Part shown: positions 8,233 through 16,508 of the stretch, piece by piece
Numbering within the stretch: the first letter of the stretch is position 1
Layout: each line of letters begins with the position of its first letter
Assembly (NCBI GenBank): GCA_964478515.1
Contig: CAYZIL010000006.1
Location: 1-64,000 of the forward strand
Direction: 5' to 3'
Length of the DNA: 64,000 nucleotides
Source: HGM13233 sp964478515
Lineage (GTDB): Bacteria > Bacillota > Clostridia > Oscillospirales > Ruminococcaceae
The notes under the pieces: generated by a model
Told to the model about the DNA's origin: nothing
The model's database searches: none
Seen by the model: only the letters and a program-made list of their open reading frames with translations
Made by a program: the position numbers and the translations under genes

Positions 8233-9168
8233 TTATTTTAAGTTCAGCTCTTTTTCGCCCGGGCGCTTGAGCATTTGCAGGTATTCGAGCCACTCGTAGC
8301 CCAGCGGTTTAAAATAGTCGATGCGCTTTTGGTCGTTTGCGGCAATTTCCAGGCGGTAAAACGAGACGCGGTCATAATAATAATTCTCGTAATAATCAAT
8401 AAAAGCACGTCCGGTGCCGCGGCCGCGGTACTCGGGTGAGATGTACAACTCGTCAAGGTTTGCAATTAACCCGCCGGCCTCGTTGGCGTAAAGGATGCTG
8501 ACAAGGCAGTAGCCGACCGGCTGTTTGCCCTGCTCAAGAATAAACCCGTCAACGAACTGGCTGCCGCTGAGTACAGTGTCAAAAGTGTGCGCGGCGTCCT
8601 GCGGGCGCTCGGAAAGCTCAATGGTATTGTAGGCGTGGTATTCGCCTTCGAGCCTGAGAAATAATTCCCGGTCCGACGCGGTGAAGGGACGGGCGACGCT
8701 TTGGTCGTACGGCGCAAGAGTGGTGTCGTCACGAAATTTTGTCAGCTGCAAATAGCCGATTTTCCGGTAACCGAGCTTGCCGTACAGGTTGAATAATTTG
8801 TCGTGTTCGTACTCAACTTCAAGACGGAACATTGCCGCCTTGTCTACGTAGCGCTGTTCGCAAAAGGCGATGTAGCTGCTGCCAAGACCGTGGCCGCGAA
8901 ATTCTGGTTTGATATACAGCTCGTCCCAGGTATAAAGCATGCCGCCGGCCTCATTGGAAAAGGTGTAGTGCACTAAACCGTAGCCGGCCACTTTGCCGTC
9001 CTGCTCGATTATATAGCCGTCGACCCAGGGTCTTGCGCTCTGCGAATTTGCAAAGGTCTTGGCAAAATGTTCGCTCGGCGTGTCGTGGCCGACAGCGTCG
9101 GAAAAGTGAAACGTGTGCGCCATGGTGTAGAACTCATGCTGGTCGCCGTCTTTGAAGGGTCTGATCAT
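8233..9168 (-). CDS. Tandem-GNAT acetyltransferase-like protein
   Basis: A 311-residue protein made of two GNAT N-acetyltransferase repeats. The first ends in the acetyl-CoA loop FRGHGLGSSYI (about residues 98-108) and the second in YRGRGTGRAFI (about 251-261). The repeats share spacing and phrases (EAGG...DELYI, and LGY near each end), so this is an internal duplication. The start is the ATG at 9168, overlapping the transketolase stop (ATGA); an upstream in-frame extension would be read inside transketolase. Translational coupling ties it to the split transketolase pair, suggesting a role with its product or regulation. The substrate is unknown. Confidence 0.88.
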   Translation of the reverse strand: MIRPFKDGDQHEFYTMAHTFHFSDAVGHDTPSEHFAKTFANSQSARPWVDGYIIEQDGKVAGYGLVHYTFSNEAGGMLYTWDELYIKPEFRGHGLGSSYIAFCEQRYVDKAAMFRLEVEYEHDKLFNLYGKLGYRKIGYLQLTKFRDDTTLAPYDQSVARPFTASDRELFLRLEGEYHAYNTIELSERPQDAAHTFDTVLSGSQFVDGFILEQGKQPVGYCLVSILYANEAGGLIANLDELYISPEYRGRGTGRAFIDYYENYYYDRVSFYRLEIAANDQKRIDYFKPLGYEWLEYLQMLKRPGEKELNLK

Positions 9169-10118
9169 TTTCTTGCGAGCTCCTTTTTCCTGTTTAAAAG
9201 CGCCAAAGCGCGTTCGGCAATTCCCCCGGCGGTAAAGCCGTAATGCTCGAATACCTGTGGCACTTCGCCGGCGATGACGTGGGTGTCGGGGAATCCCATA
9301 ATGTCGACCGGTACCGGATATTCGGCGCAGACACATTCACACACTGCCGAGCCCAGACCGCCGTAAATGCTGTGCTCCTCGACAGTTAGTATGGCGCCGG
9401 TCTCGCGCGCGGCGCGCGTGAGCGCGTCGGTGTCGAGCGGCTTTATGCAGAACATGTCCAACACCCGAACGTCGACGCCCTTGTCGGCCAACAGTGCCGC
9501 TGCCGCAGCTGCGGGCGCGACCATCTCGCCGCAAGCAACAATAGTAAGCTCGCTGCCGTCGCGCAGTTGTTTGGCGCGGCCGAGTTCAAAGCTGTCCAGT
9601 TCGGTGTAAATATCCTCAACGTCGCCGCGCCCCAGCCGCACATAAAACGGGCCGGCGGTGGCGGCGAGCAGCTCGGTTAGCGCGGCGGTCATGCGGCCGT
9701 CGCTGGGAATTATCACCGGTAAACCGACGACGGCGCGCATTGCGGAAATGTCCTGCAGCGCGTGGTGGGTGTAACCGAGCGTGCCGTAGCTGACGCCGCC
9801 GCTGACGCCGATTATTTTTACGTCGGTGTGGTTATAGGCGACGTCTATTTTGACCTGTTCATAGCTGCGCGCGCTCAAAAACGGCGCCGGAGCGCAGACA
9901 AACACTGTTTTGCCACAGCTGGCAAGACCGGCGGCGACGCCGACCTCGTTTTGTTCGGCAATGCCGCACTCGACGAATTGCTGCGGCAGCTGCGCGGCAA
10001 AATCGCCGATTGTGACAGAACCGCGCGCGTCGGAGGTAACGGCGACAATATTACTGTGTTCACGGCCGAGACTCAGCAGTGTTTGGGAAAATACCTTTCG
10101 GCAGGCATGCTTGCTCAT
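9165..10118 (-). CDS. Transketolase, C-terminal (pyrimidine/C) subunit, copy A
   Basis: The 317-residue half of a split transketolase, covering the thiamine-pyrimidine binding domain and the C-terminal domain. The Glu/Gly loop ECGIAEQNEVGVAAGLA (about 52-68) is the ThDP-activating region. LTVEEHSIYGGLGSAV (about 250-265) is typical of the C domain. It transfers two-carbon units between sugar phosphates in the pentose phosphate pathway, as a partner of the adjacent N subunit. Its start overlaps the stop of the N-subunit gene (ATGA at 10115-10118) with AAGGAG upstream. A second such pair lies at 16.5-18.3 kb. Confidence 0.9.
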   Translation of the reverse strand: MSKHACRKVFSQTLLSLGREHSNIVAVTSDARGSVTIGDFAAQLPQQFVECGIAEQNEVGVAAGLASCGKTVFVCAPAPFLSARSYEQVKIDVAYNHTDVKIIGVSGGVSYGTLGYTHHALQDISAMRAVVGLPVIIPSDGRMTAALTELLAATAGPFYVRLGRGDVEDIYTELDSFELGRAKQLRDGSELTIVACGEMVAPAAAAAALLADKGVDVRVLDMFCIKPLDTDALTRAARETGAILTVEEHSIYGGLGSAVCECVCAEYPVPVDIMGFPDTHVIAGEVPQVFEHYGFTAGGIAERALALLNRKKELARK

Positions 10119-10945
10119 AGTGACAACTCCTTTTCTCTGCGGTTCAAACAGGCGAGCGCCGCGTCAAGCTGCTCGTCGGTAAGCGTGCCGTGGTGCCAAC
10201 CGGCCCGGTTTTCCATAAAATCGACGCCGCAGCCCTTGACAGTGTCAAAAATAAAAGCTTTGGGGCGGCCTGTGCGCCGGAATGCGTCGCTGTAGGCGGC
10301 GACAACAGCGGCCATGTCATTGCCGTTGACAGTGACGGCGTCAAAGCCGAAATCGCGGAATTTTGCCTCAAGAGGTTCCAAACGCATCACGTCTTCGGTC
10401 GGGCCGCTTATTTGCAGCTTGTTGCGGTCAACGGCAACATAGAGATTGTCGAGCTTGTAATTGCCGGCAAACATTGCCGCCTCCCAGACCGAGCCTTCGG
10501 CCAGCTCACCGTCGCCGAGCAGACAAAAAACGCGGTAGGCGCGCTTGTCCATCTTTCCGGCAAGAGCCATACCGCAAGCGGCGCTCAAACCGTGGCCGAG
10601 CGCGCCGGTGCTCATCTCTACGCCGGGTATTTCGCGGTTGGTGTGGCCAATAAGCCGACTGCCAAAGGCGTAAAAACTGCCAAGCTCCGCCGCCGGGAAA
10701 AAACCGCGGTCGGCAAGTATACTGTAATAGACTTCCACACAGTGACCTTTGCTGAGAATGAAACGGTCGCGCTCAGCCTCGTCGGGATGCGAGGGGTCTA
10801 TGCGCAGCAATTCACAGTAGAGCGCTGTGAGTATGTCGGCGCTCGACAGCGCGCCGCCTATGTGCCCCATACCGGCGTCGTGGACCAGTTTCAGGGCGCT
10901 GCGTCGGTAGGCGAAAGCCAGCCGCTGCAATTCGGAAATTGTCAT
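10115..10945 (-). CDS. Transketolase, N-terminal (ThDP-binding) subunit, copy A
   Basis: A 276-residue ThDP pyrophosphate-binding half of transketolase. MGHIGGALSSADILTALY (about 26-43), the STGALGHGLSAACGMA loop (about 111-126) and LGDGELAEGSVWEAA (about 142-156, the Mg/ThDP GDG motif) are all present. It works with the C subunit encoded directly downstream. GGAGGTTTT precedes the ATG. A DeoR-type regulator is divergently transcribed 89 bases upstream, so this operon is probably under carbohydrate control, unlike copy B. Confidence 0.9.
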   Translation of the reverse strand: MTISELQRLAFAYRRSALKLVHDAGMGHIGGALSSADILTALYCELLRIDPSHPDEAERDRFILSKGHCVEVYYSILADRGFFPAAELGSFYAFGSRLIGHTNREIPGVEMSTGALGHGLSAACGMALAGKMDKRAYRVFCLLGDGELAEGSVWEAAMFAGNYKLDNLYVAVDRNKLQISGPTEDVMRLEPLEAKFRDFGFDAVTVNGNDMAAVVAAYSDAFRRTGRPKAFIFDTVKGCGVDFMENRAGWHHGTLTDEQLDAALACLNRREKELSL

Positions 10946-10963
10946 ATAAAACCTCCGCGTTTT

Positions 10964-11010
10964 GAATTAAAAGAATTAACTTGACTTAATGCCCCAAAAT
11001 GTTTCATAAT
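10964..11010 (+). promoter_or_regulatory. Promoter of the DeoR-type regulator, with a repeated heptamer
   Basis: TTGACT (10981-10986), an 18-base spacer and CATAAT (11005-11010) precede the regulator gene. The heptamer GAATTAA is repeated at 10964-10970 and 10973-10979 in the divergent space shared with the transketolase operon. The repeat is a candidate operator, but it is short. Confidence 0.55.
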
Positions 11011-11034
11011 AGAAAAAACTTAACGGAGCGCAAG

Positions 11035-11793
11035 ATGAGAAAGAAAGATCGCAAAAAGACTATATTGCAGCGCGTCAGCAGCGGCGAGCGGGTTTCAGTG
11101 TTGGAACTGAGCCGCGAACTGGGAGTCTCGGCGGTTTCTATCCGCAGCGATCTGAGCGAGCTTGAGCAGCAGGGAATGCTGCTGCGCACACATGGCGGCG
11201 CGGTAAGTAATGCCGTCGGCAGCGGCGAGCCGCTAAAAGAAATGACCGCGGACAAGCAGGCGGCGGCAGCGGCGGCGGCGGAATTAGTCAGTGACAACGC
11301 CTGGATATTTCTCGGCAGCGGCAGTACCTGTTTTGCGCTTTGCCGCGCGTTGAGTTCCCGCCGCGTGAACGCGGTCACCAACAGCTTGGAAATAGCGGCG
11401 GAGCTTTCAGCGTCGTCGCAGGCCAACGTGCTGATGACCGGCGGCAATGTCTTTGCCGCCGAATACCCGTTTCTTTACGGCGATATTTTGCTGCGCACGC
11501 TCGACAGCATTGCGCCGGATACAGCTTTTGTGGGCGTGTCCGGAATAGATATTAATTTCGGATTTTCGCTTTCCAATTCGGTCGAGTGCAGTATTTTTGC
11601 CAAGCTGCGCAGCATTTCGCGCCGACTAATCGTCGTCAGCGACGCGAGCAAATTCGGCCGCACCTCTTTTATGAATGTCGGCACGCTCGACCAGGCCGAT
11701 ATTATTATCACCGCCGGCACAGTGCCGGACGAGTATTACGATTATTGCCGCGAGAAGAATATTCAACTCATAGTGGCACAGACCGAAAAATAA
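11035..11793 (+). CDS. DeoR-family transcriptional regulator
   Basis: A 252-residue regulator with an N-terminal winged helix (about residues 1-57; LELSRELGVSAVSIRSDLSELE is the recognition helix region, followed by the DeoR-typical RTHGGAV) and a C-terminal DeoRC sugar-phosphate sensor domain related to ribose-5-phosphate isomerase (SGSTCFALC, VMTGGNVF). The ATG at 11035 is chosen because CGGAG lies six bases upstream; an in-frame ATG at 10999 would sit inside the promoter. It is divergent from split transketolase copy A, which is its likely target. Confidence 0.9.
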   Translation: MRKKDRKKTILQRVSSGERVSVLELSRELGVSAVSIRSDLSELEQQGMLLRTHGGAVSNAVGSGEPLKEMTADKQAAAAAAAELVSDNAWIFLGSGSTCFALCRALSSRRVNAVTNSLEIAAELSASSQANVLMTGGNVFAAEYPFLYGDILLRTLDSIAPDTAFVGVSGIDINFGFSLSNSVECSIFAKLRSISRRLIVVSDASKFGRTSFMNVGTLDQADIIITAGTVPDEYYDYCREKNIQLIVAQTEK

Positions 11794-11955
11794 TTACGAA
11801 ACGAAAATTAATAACTTTTGCTTTACTTGATATTACTTCTTTTACGACAAAATGTCAAGGAAATACGGTTGATAAAGCAAAATACATACATGGATTTCCC
11901 CTTTTGATTTGCACACGCCCAAAAAGCTTGCGAATCGCAATATTTTTTACACATC

Positions 11956-11993
11956 AAAACGGCGCCGGCAATTAAGTCCGGCGCCGTTTTTTT
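11956..11993. terminator. Bidirectional terminator (deoR-type gene / copZ)
   Basis: A perfect 13-bp stem AAAACGGCGCCGG/CCGGCGCCGTTTT (11956-11968 with 11978-11990) continues into T at 11991-11993 on the plus strand. The A run on the other side makes it usable from the minus strand too. Confidence 0.9.
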
Positions 11994-12007
11994 GTACTGC
12001 GGGTCAG

Positions 12008-12214
12008 TCAGTGGTCGAGATTTTCGTACCCGGTCTGCTCAACTGCGTTTGCGAGCGCAGCGAGCGGCACGTCGCCGTCGCAAACTACCAGCGCAGTGCC
12101 GTCGGTATAAGACACCCTCGCGCTACGCACGCCGGGTACGGCCTCCAGCGCTTTTTTTACCCGTCCGGCACAACCGTCGCACATCATGCTGCCGATATGA
12201 AGAAGATGCTCCAT
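12008..12214 (-). CDS. copZ: Small heavy-metal-associated (CopZ-like) protein
   Basis: A 68-residue single HMA domain with the metal motif MMCDGCAGR (C-x2-C) near residues 10-18 and the usual ferredoxin-like length. It is a cytosolic metallochaperone, probably for Cu(I), that hands metal to the ATPase encoded just upstream (6 bases apart, same strand). The motif is MMCDGC rather than the more common GMTCxxC, but both cysteines are present. Confidence 0.85.
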   Translation of the reverse strand: MEHLLHIGSMMCDGCAGRVKKALEAVPGVRSARVSYTDGTALVVCDGDVPLAALANAVEQTGYENLDH

Positions 12215-12220
12215 TTTAAA

Positions 12221-14443
12221 TCAGTTCCTTTCAAGATTGATGTAATTCAGTCTCAGCGCGTTGGTAACGACGCATACGGAAGACAAAGACATTGCCGCCG
12301 CGGCAATAGCCGGGCTTAGCAGCGTTCCGCCCAACGCGTAAAGAACTCCGGCGGCGACCGGGATGCTCACGCAGTTGTAACAGAACGCCCAGAAAAGATT
12401 TTGACGAATATTGCGTATAACGGCGCGCGACAGCCGGATAGCTGCCGGAACCGCGTCGAGCGAACTGCCCATAAGGACGATGTCGGCAGAACATACGGCG
12501 ATGTCCGAACCGCTGCCGATTGCTATGCCGATGTCGGCGCTGGCGAGCGCCGGCGCGTCGTTTATTCCGTCGCCAACCATTGCTACGGTGCGGCCGTCGC
12601 GGCGCAGTTTTTGTACGGCGGCGGCTTTGTCGCTGGGCAGAATTCCGGCCTCGACGCTGTCGACGCCCACCTGCTTTGCGACCGCTGCCGCGGTGAGAAT
12701 GTTGTCGCCGGTAAGCATAACCGTGCGCACGCCCATGTCGCGCAGCGTGCCCACGGCGTGGGCGCTGTCGTTTTTAACGGCGTCGGCAACACAAATAAGG
12801 CCGAGCAGGCGGTCGTCGGCGGCAAAATACAGCGGGGTATTTCCCGCCGCGGCGCTCAGTTTTGCCTGGGCGTCCATTGCGGCGGTGTCGATATTGCTTT
12901 GCTGCATCATTGGCAGATTGCCGCCGCTGATGAGCCGGCCGCCGACTCTGGCGGTCATGCCGCCGCTGACAGCGGTGAAATCGGTGCATTCCTGCAGTTT
13001 CAGACCGCGCGCAAGCGCCTCGCGCACAACGGCGGCGCCGAGCGGATGCTCGGTAAAGCGCTCGGCGGAGGCGGCGCTGAGCAGCAAAGCCGTGTCAGAA
13101 AGACCGTCGACAGGGAAAACATCGGTGACGCGCGGCACGCCGCAGGTTATTGTGCCGGTTTTGTCAAGCGCGACGGTGTCGATGTCGCGCGCTTTTTGCA
13201 GTGCTTCGCCGTCTTTGAATAAAATGCCCATTGCGGCGCCGCGGCCGGTGCCGACCATAATGGAAGTCGGTGTGGCCAGACCCAGCGCGCACGGACAGCT
13301 TATTACCAGCACGCAGACGAATATGTTAAGAGCAAAAGCGAAGGTTGCGCCGCACAGCAGCCAAATTACCATTGCCGTCAGCGCGACGGCCAGCACTGCC
13401 GGCACAAACCAGCCGGCCACTGTGTCGGCAAGGTGCTGTATTGGCGCTTTGCTGCCGGCTGAGCTTTCGACTATGCGAATAATACCAGAAAGGGTGCTGT
13501 CCTCGCCGACACTGGTGGCGCGCACACGCAGCGCGCCGGTAATGTTTATTGTGGCGCCGGTGACGTGTTCACCGACGGTCTTTTCCACCGGTACGCTCTC
13601 CCCGGTGAGCATGGACTCGTCGACTGCCGAGCTGCCTTCGGTTATTTCGCCGTCAACCGGTACGCGCGCGCCGGGCTTGACAAGGCAGACGTCGCCGCGC
13701 TCAACGAGTTCCAGAGCCGTTTCGGCAAAGCTGCCGTCGCTCTGCAAGACCAGCGCTGTGGGCGGCGCCAGCGAGTAAAGGCGGGCAATGGCCTCGCCTG
13801 TGCGGCTTTTTTGGCGCATCTCCAGCGTCTTGCCGACGCTTATAAGGGTCAAAATCATTGCCGGCGAGTCAAAATAGAGCGACTGTGAGCCGCCGAAAAG
13901 CAGTGCGCCGACGCTGTAAAGGAAAGCGGCCGCGGCGCCGAGTGTGACCAGCGAGTCCATGTTGGGGCGCAGCTTGACGAGCGCCGTGAAACCGTCTTTG
14001 AGCAGGTCGCGGCAAATCACCAACACCGGCACGCAAAGCACCAGCTGCACGGCGCCGTTGAGTACGCGATTAACGGCCGGCAGCAGCGCGTTTGGGTAGG
14101 GCAGCGCAAGCATTGGACCCATAGCGACATAGATAAGCGGCAGTGAAAACGCAATTAAAACCCACAGTCGCCGCAGGGCGCGGCGGTATTCCTCGCTTTT
14201 TTCGCGGGTGAGGTTTTGTCTTGGCGCGGCGGCGCTGAACATAGTAAAACCGGCGTGCTCAACTGCCGCGCGAATGTCGTCCTCGCTGCCGAGCCGGTCG
14301 TCGAAAGTGACCGAAAGCTTTTCGGTAGCAAGGTTGACGCCGGCGCTGCGCACGAATTCCAGCCGGCCGACGGCGCGCTCAACGGCGCGCGAGCAGGCGG
14401 CGCAGGACATTCCTCCGATTGAGTAGGTTTCGTTTTTGACCAA
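12221..14443 (-). CDS. copA: Copper-exporting P1B-type ATPase
   Basis: A membrane ATPase of about 740 residues. It has one N-terminal HMA domain (GGMSCAAC, near 10-17), eight expected membrane segments, the actuator loop (MLTGESVPVE), the membrane metal site CPC at about 383-385 (ISCPCALGLATP), the phosphorylation site DKTGTIT at about 427, and MVGDGINDAPAL in the P-domain. A TTG at 14443 is the likely start: AAAGGTG ends six bases before it, whereas a GTG at 14452 would overlap that site. It pairs with copZ for cytoplasmic copper detoxification. Confidence 0.93.
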   Translation of the reverse strand: MVKNETYSIGGMSCAACSRAVERAVGRLEFVRSAGVNLATEKLSVTFDDRLGSEDDIRAAVEHAGFTMFSAAAPRQNLTREKSEEYRRALRRLWVLIAFSLPLIYVAMGPMLALPYPNALLPAVNRVLNGAVQLVLCVPVLVICRDLLKDGFTALVKLRPNMDSLVTLGAAAAFLYSVGALLFGGSQSLYFDSPAMILTLISVGKTLEMRQKSRTGEAIARLYSLAPPTALVLQSDGSFAETALELVERGDVCLVKPGARVPVDGEITEGSSAVDESMLTGESVPVEKTVGEHVTGATINITGALRVRATSVGEDSTLSGIIRIVESSAGSKAPIQHLADTVAGWFVPAVLAVALTAMVIWLLCGATFAFALNIFVCVLVISCPCALGLATPTSIMVGTGRGAAMGILFKDGEALQKARDIDTVALDKTGTITCGVPRVTDVFPVDGLSDTALLLSAASAERFTEHPLGAAVVREALARGLKLQECTDFTAVSGGMTARVGGRLISGGNLPMMQQSNIDTAAMDAQAKLSAAAGNTPLYFAADDRLLGLICVADAVKNDSAHAVGTLRDMGVRTVMLTGDNILTAAAVAKQVGVDSVEAGILPSDKAAAVQKLRRDGRTVAMVGDGINDAPALASADIGIAIGSGSDIAVCSADIVLMGSSLDAVPAAIRLSRAVIRNIRQNLFWAFCYNCVSIPVAAGVLYALGGTLLSPAIAAAAMSLSSVCVVTNALRLNYINLERN

Positions 14444-14476
14444 TGTAAACACCTTTAATGTAAAATTATATTCTAC

Positions 14477-14485
14477 ATTATATCA
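14477..14485 (-). promoter_or_regulatory. Extended -10 promoter for copA-copZ
   Basis: On the minus strand TGATATAAT is a consensus extended -10 element about 35 bases upstream of the copA start. No convincing -35 is seen, which is normal for extended -10 promoters. No clear CsoR or CopY box was recognised. Confidence 0.5.
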
Positions 14486-14640
14486 CCGGCACGGCGGGCA
14501 ATTGTTAAAATTTTGAGTATCACCTGTAAAATTAACAGCGCCCCAGGCGCGAAATGATAACAAACAGCAGTGGCGTGGCAGCGGAAGTTTTGTAATATAT
14601 GACGATATTTTTACCGAACCCGCAGAGACGTGCATTTTGC

Positions 14641-14649
14641 TGTTATAAT
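14641..14649 (+). promoter_or_regulatory. Extended -10 promoter for the MATE gene
   Basis: TGTTATAAT lies 28 bases before the MATE start codon. No good -35 hexamer is visible. Confidence 0.5.
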
Positions 14650-14676
14650 ACAATAAATAAAATTAAGGACAAGAAG

Positions 14677-16056
14677 ATGTCACAAGAAATAAAACAAAAC
14701 AAAATGGGAGTTATGCCGGTTGGCAGCTTGCTGGTGAGAATGGCACTGCCGCTGATGCTCTCAATGCTCATTCAGGCGCTGTACAATATTGTGGACAGCA
14801 TTTATGTTGCGCGCATTTCCCAAGACGCGCTGACGGCAGTGTCTCTCGCCAGTCCCATGCAGATGATAATGATATCGCTGTGCATAGGAACTTCCGTCGG
14901 CTTCAACTCGCTGGTCTCGCGCAGTCTCGGCGCGCGGGAATTTGAGCGGGCAAATATAGCGGCCGGAAACGGTCTGCTGCTGGAAATGCTCTCGTCGCTG
15001 CCATTTATTATTTTCGGGCTGTGCGGCTGCGGCTGGTACTTCAGCTTTTTCACCTCAAACGCAAGTATTGCCGGTATGGGCGAGGAGTATCTCTCGCTGG
15101 TAATGGTGCTTTCGCTGGGCGTGTTTGCTGGCGTTGCCAACGAGAAGCTGCTGCAGTCGACCGGCAAGACAATGGCGGCCATGTTTGTGCAGCTTTCGGG
15201 TGCGGTGACTAATATTGTTCTCGACCCGATAATGATTTTCGGGCGGTACGGCTTTCCCGAAATGGGCGTGCGCGGCGCCGCGCTGGCAACGGTTATCGGT
15301 CAGTTCGTCGCCATGGCGGTCGGTTTTGCGGTCAATATTGTTTACAACAGCGAAATTAAGCTGCGCTGGCACTGCTTGCGACTGCACAAACAGACAGTAA
15401 AAGAAATATACCGCGTCGGTCTGCCGTCAATAGTCATGCAGGTGCTTAACCCCGTAATGACGCTGGTGCTCAACAAGATACTTATTGGTTTTACAGACAC
15501 TGCCGTGGCGGTGCTGGGGGCCTATTTCAAGCTAAACAGCTTTGTATATATGCCGCTTTTCGGCATAAACAGCGCCGTAATACCGATTGCCGGCTACAAC
15601 TACGGAGCCCGCGACAAAAAGCGGATATACAAAACGGTGCGCTGCGGCATTATTTTCGGCTGCGCGATTATGGCGCTGGGGACGGCGGCTTTCGAGCTTG
15701 TGCCCGACCGGCTGCTGGCGCTGTTTTCGGCCGGCGAGGAGATGCTGAGTATCGGCGTGCACGCTTTTAGGGTCATCGGAATTTGCTTTATCCCGTCGGC
15801 GGTGTCCATAATTGTGGCCGGTTCGTTCCAGGGCATTGGCAAGGGATACCTGAGTTTGATTAATACGCTTACCCGCCAGCTTTTGGTGCTGCTGCCGTCA
15901 ATATTCATTCTCGCCGCGGTGGCCGGTTTGGACGGCGTCTGGTGGTCGTTCACAGTCGCGGAGGCGGTGGGATTTACCATGACGCTTTTGCTGTGGCGCC
16001 ACTGCGACCGCCGTTATATCTCCGTTCTGGAAAAGCCGCAGGCAAAAGAAGCCTGA
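14677..16056 (+). CDS. MATE-family efflux transporter
   Basis: A 459-residue polytopic membrane protein with about twelve hydrophobic segments in two MatE halves. Typical phrases are PLMLSMLIQALYNIVDSIYVA in the first segment and IPIAGYNYGARDKKRI at the start of the second half. Such pumps export cationic drugs or metabolites using a Na+ or H+ gradient; the substrate is unknown. The ATG at 14677 is chosen because AAGGA lies upstream and because an in-frame ATG at 14599 would precede the -10 element at 14641-14649. Confidence 0.92.
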   Translation: MSQEIKQNKMGVMPVGSLLVRMALPLMLSMLIQALYNIVDSIYVARISQDALTAVSLASPMQMIMISLCIGTSVGFNSLVSRSLGAREFERANIAAGNGLLLEMLSSLPFIIFGLCGCGWYFSFFTSNASIAGMGEEYLSLVMVLSLGVFAGVANEKLLQSTGKTMAAMFVQLSGAVTNIVLDPIMIFGRYGFPEMGVRGAALATVIGQFVAMAVGFAVNIVYNSEIKLRWHCLRLHKQTVKEIYRVGLPSIVMQVLNPVMTLVLNKILIGFTDTAVAVLGAYFKLNSFVYMPLFGINSAVIPIAGYNYGARDKKRIYKTVRCGIIFGCAIMALGTAAFELVPDRLLALFSAGEEMLSIGVHAFRVIGICFIPSAVSIIVAGSFQGIGKGYLSLINTLTRQLLVLLPSIFILAAVAGLDGVWWSFTVAEAVGFTMTLLLWRHCDRRYISVLEKPQAKEA

Positions 16057-16269
16057 GCGCCGCAGCGCGCTGTAAATTTTAACAACACCTGAAAGCGTGG
16101 CTTTTACGCGGCCTAAGGGCAAAAGTGCTGCCGGCGCCGCAAGACGCTTGTGGCAGCGGTAAACGAACTAAGTCTGAATAAATATCAGTGTGCTGCGTTT
16201 TGAGCACAAATAACGTTTTTTGTAAGAGGCAAAAAGAACGTTACGGCTCGCCCTGTGCTTCCGGATACC

Positions 16270-16428
16270 CCGTTGAGCCCTTAACGGTGAGAGGGGGAAC
16301 CTCTTGAGCCTTTTAGAGCTCCGCGCCTGCGGCGCGAAGCTCGTTTTCGTTGACGGTGCTTTTGTGTTACCGGGGCGCTTAGCAACACCTTGCACCGCGG
16401 CCGGTTTTTTAGACCTTCGCCGCGGCAA
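16270..16428 (-). repeat. Dispersed intergenic repeat, copy A
   Basis: Read on the minus strand this segment aligns with 63043-63195 on the plus strand. Shared blocks include CCGCGGTGC, CAACGAAAA followed by a 12-bp hairpin, and GGCTCAAG. The hairpin here is 16316-16327 with 16331-16342 and has a three-base loop. Relative to copy B, one base pair changes on both sides (T-A here, C-G there), which argues that the hairpin is conserved. It lies just beyond a terminator in the same orientation as in copy B. Confidence 0.55.
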
Positions 16429-16455
16429 AGAGCATAAGACTGAATCAGAAAACAA

Positions 16456-16490
16456 AAATACCCGCCGTCCGGTGAGGACGGCGGGTATTT
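16456..16490. terminator. Bidirectional terminator for MATE and transketolase copy B
   Basis: A perfect 15-bp stem AAATACCCGCCGTCC/GGACGGCGGGTATTT (16456-16470 with 16476-16490) has a five-base loop. T-rich sequence follows on the minus strand, and TTTTT follows shortly on the plus strand. Confidence 0.9.
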
Positions 16491-16508
16491 GCAAATTTTT
16501 GCGTGTGT

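Larger units (their letters stand above)
16057..16508. other. 452-bp convergent intergenic region
   Basis: No credible gene is present. The region holds a terminator (16456-16490) and, on the minus strand at about 16270-16428, a degenerate repeat that also occurs at about 63043-63195. A further short stretch at 16098-16150 resembles 48143-48195. Open frames here lack ribosome binding sites and family resemblance. Confidence 0.6.
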
